From: Fomitopsis serialis
Taxonomy: Eukaryota; Basidiomycota; Agaricomycetes; Polyporales; Fomitopsidaceae
DNA length: 64,000 nt
Assembly: GCF_022376445.1 (NCBI RefSeq)
Contig: NW_025954965.1
Span: 186,001 to 250,000 of the forward strand
Direction of reading: 5' to 3'
Position numbers and translations under genes: made by a program. Positions 63,401 through 64,000 of this stretch are shown here, one piece after another; position 1 is the first letter of the stretch, and each line of letters starts with the position of its first letter. The notes beneath the pieces were generated by a model. The model saw nothing but the letters and a program-made list of their open reading frames with translations. It had not been told where the DNA came from and made no database searches.

Positions 63401-64000
63401 CAAGGTCATTGGCACTTCCCGGTCGGCATATTATCAACAGCTCGCTGTTGGCGACGAATGTCGCGACTATGGGCGCATTCATCATGACAGCGCCTACCGT
63501 CCCCCTCGTGGCCGCCGGGTACCTCGGTGCCAACGCGTTGCTCAGCTTCATTAAGGGCTTCACCACTACAGCTGCGATAGGAGGTGCTGATATGCGTGAG
63601 TATGGCCAACTCCGTCCACACATCATCTGACTGATGACTGGTTATGTAGCTGTTGTCATTACCGTGCTCAACGCCTACTCTGGGTTTGCCCTAGTAGCGG
63701 AAGGTGATGGCGGCATATTTGCAGTTTGGTACCAAAGCTCACGAGTGCATAGGCTTCATGTTGGACAATTCGCTGCTAACAACCGTCGGTGCACTGATCG
63801 GCGTCAGCGGTTCGATCCTGTCATACATCATGGTGAGCAAACACAGCGGATTTGGCGATCGGATAGCTCAGTTTGGCATGCCAGTGCGTCGCTATGAACA
63901 GAACCTTGACCAATGTACTCTTCGGCGGCATCGGGTCATCCGCAGCACAGTCGGATTACAAGATTGAAGGCACGATATCTAAGACGTCTGTTGACGAAAC
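60426..64000 (+). CDS. NNT: Proton-translocating NAD(P) transhydrogenase, partial (3' end beyond window)
   Basis: An inner-mitochondrial-membrane enzyme that reduces NADP+ with NADH using the proton gradient. The presequence is basic ([20 protein letters not shown], then ARLRR). Domain I starts [17 protein letters not shown] and has [31 protein letters not shown] and the NAD-binding [17 protein letters not shown], then [12 protein letters not shown] and [14 protein letters not shown]. Domain II supplies many membrane helices, such as [35 protein letters not shown] and [19 protein letters not shown]. The window stops before the NADP-binding domain III. At about 61758-61766 the frame changes between QCKDV and [12 protein letters not shown] without room for an intron, so one base seems missing. 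Introns of about 50 bp are frequent (at least ten). Confidence 0.93.

Overview
The window is nuclear DNA from a filamentous basidiomycete, most likely an Agaricomycete. The base composition is G+C-rich, genes are dense, and almost every gene is cut by several GT-AG introns of about 45-65 bp. The gene set is fungal: SPB4, VID21/EAF1, SOG2, KNR4, twinfilin, TOM40, PUS4, GH55 and GH5 beta-1,3-glucanases. I read gene models by eye from conserved protein blocks and splice sites, so internal exon edges are less certain than gene identities.

Layout. 0.9-8.0 kb (+): NADH-type glutamate synthase GLT1. 8.3-9.4 kb (-): cohesin acetyltransferase ECO1, convergent with GLT1. 9.9-18.0 kb (-): two tandem secreted GH55 exo-beta-1,3-glucanases in a duplicated unit of about 4.5 kb. 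19.6-22.3 kb (-): membrane-anchored GH5 exo-beta-1,3-glucanase. Together these form a small beta-1,3-glucan group. 22.3-25.1 kb: no confident gene. 25.1-29.4 kb (-): VID21/EAF1 of NuA4. 30.3-32.4 kb (-): KNR4/SMI1-type cell-wall regulator. 33.0-37.7 kb (-): two tandem mitochondrial succinyl-CoA:3-ketoacid CoA-transferases. 38.1-39.4 kb (-): twinfilin. 39.8-42.6 kb (+): VAC1/rabenosyn-type FYVE protein. 42.9-46.2 kb (-): SOG2. 46.5-48.9 kb (+): SPB4. 49.2-51.6 kb (+): uncharacterised Cys/His-finger coiled-coil protein. 51.8 kb (-): intron-containing tRNA-Ile(UAU). 52.0-52.9 kb (-): soluble ABC ATPase. 53.2-54.5 kb (-): TOM40. 55.7-57.9 kb (+): cytosolic HSP70. 58.3-59.5 kb (+): PUS4. 60.4 kb to the window end (+): proton-translocating NAD(P) transhydrogenase, truncated before its NADP domain.

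Most genes are single-copy housekeeping genes without operon logic. Two functional groupings stand out: beta-1,3-glucan hydrolysis (GH55 x2 and GH5, with KNR4 and SOG2 as cell-wall/morphogenesis regulators further along) and a tandem pair for ketone-body/acyl-CoA exchange. I found no transposon, CRISPR array, viral element or secondary-metabolite cluster, and no convincing new biological system.

The most striking technical signal is at least seven, probably eight, apparent single-base losses inside conserved exons of VAC1, SOG2, the ABC ATPase, TOM40, HSP70 and NNT. All shift the frame in the same direction, which points to consensus-sequence errors rather than pseudogenes. The most distinctive biology is a GC-AG intron kept in both GH55 copies, a 17-nt microexon in the ABC gene, and the unassigned Cys/His-finger gene.
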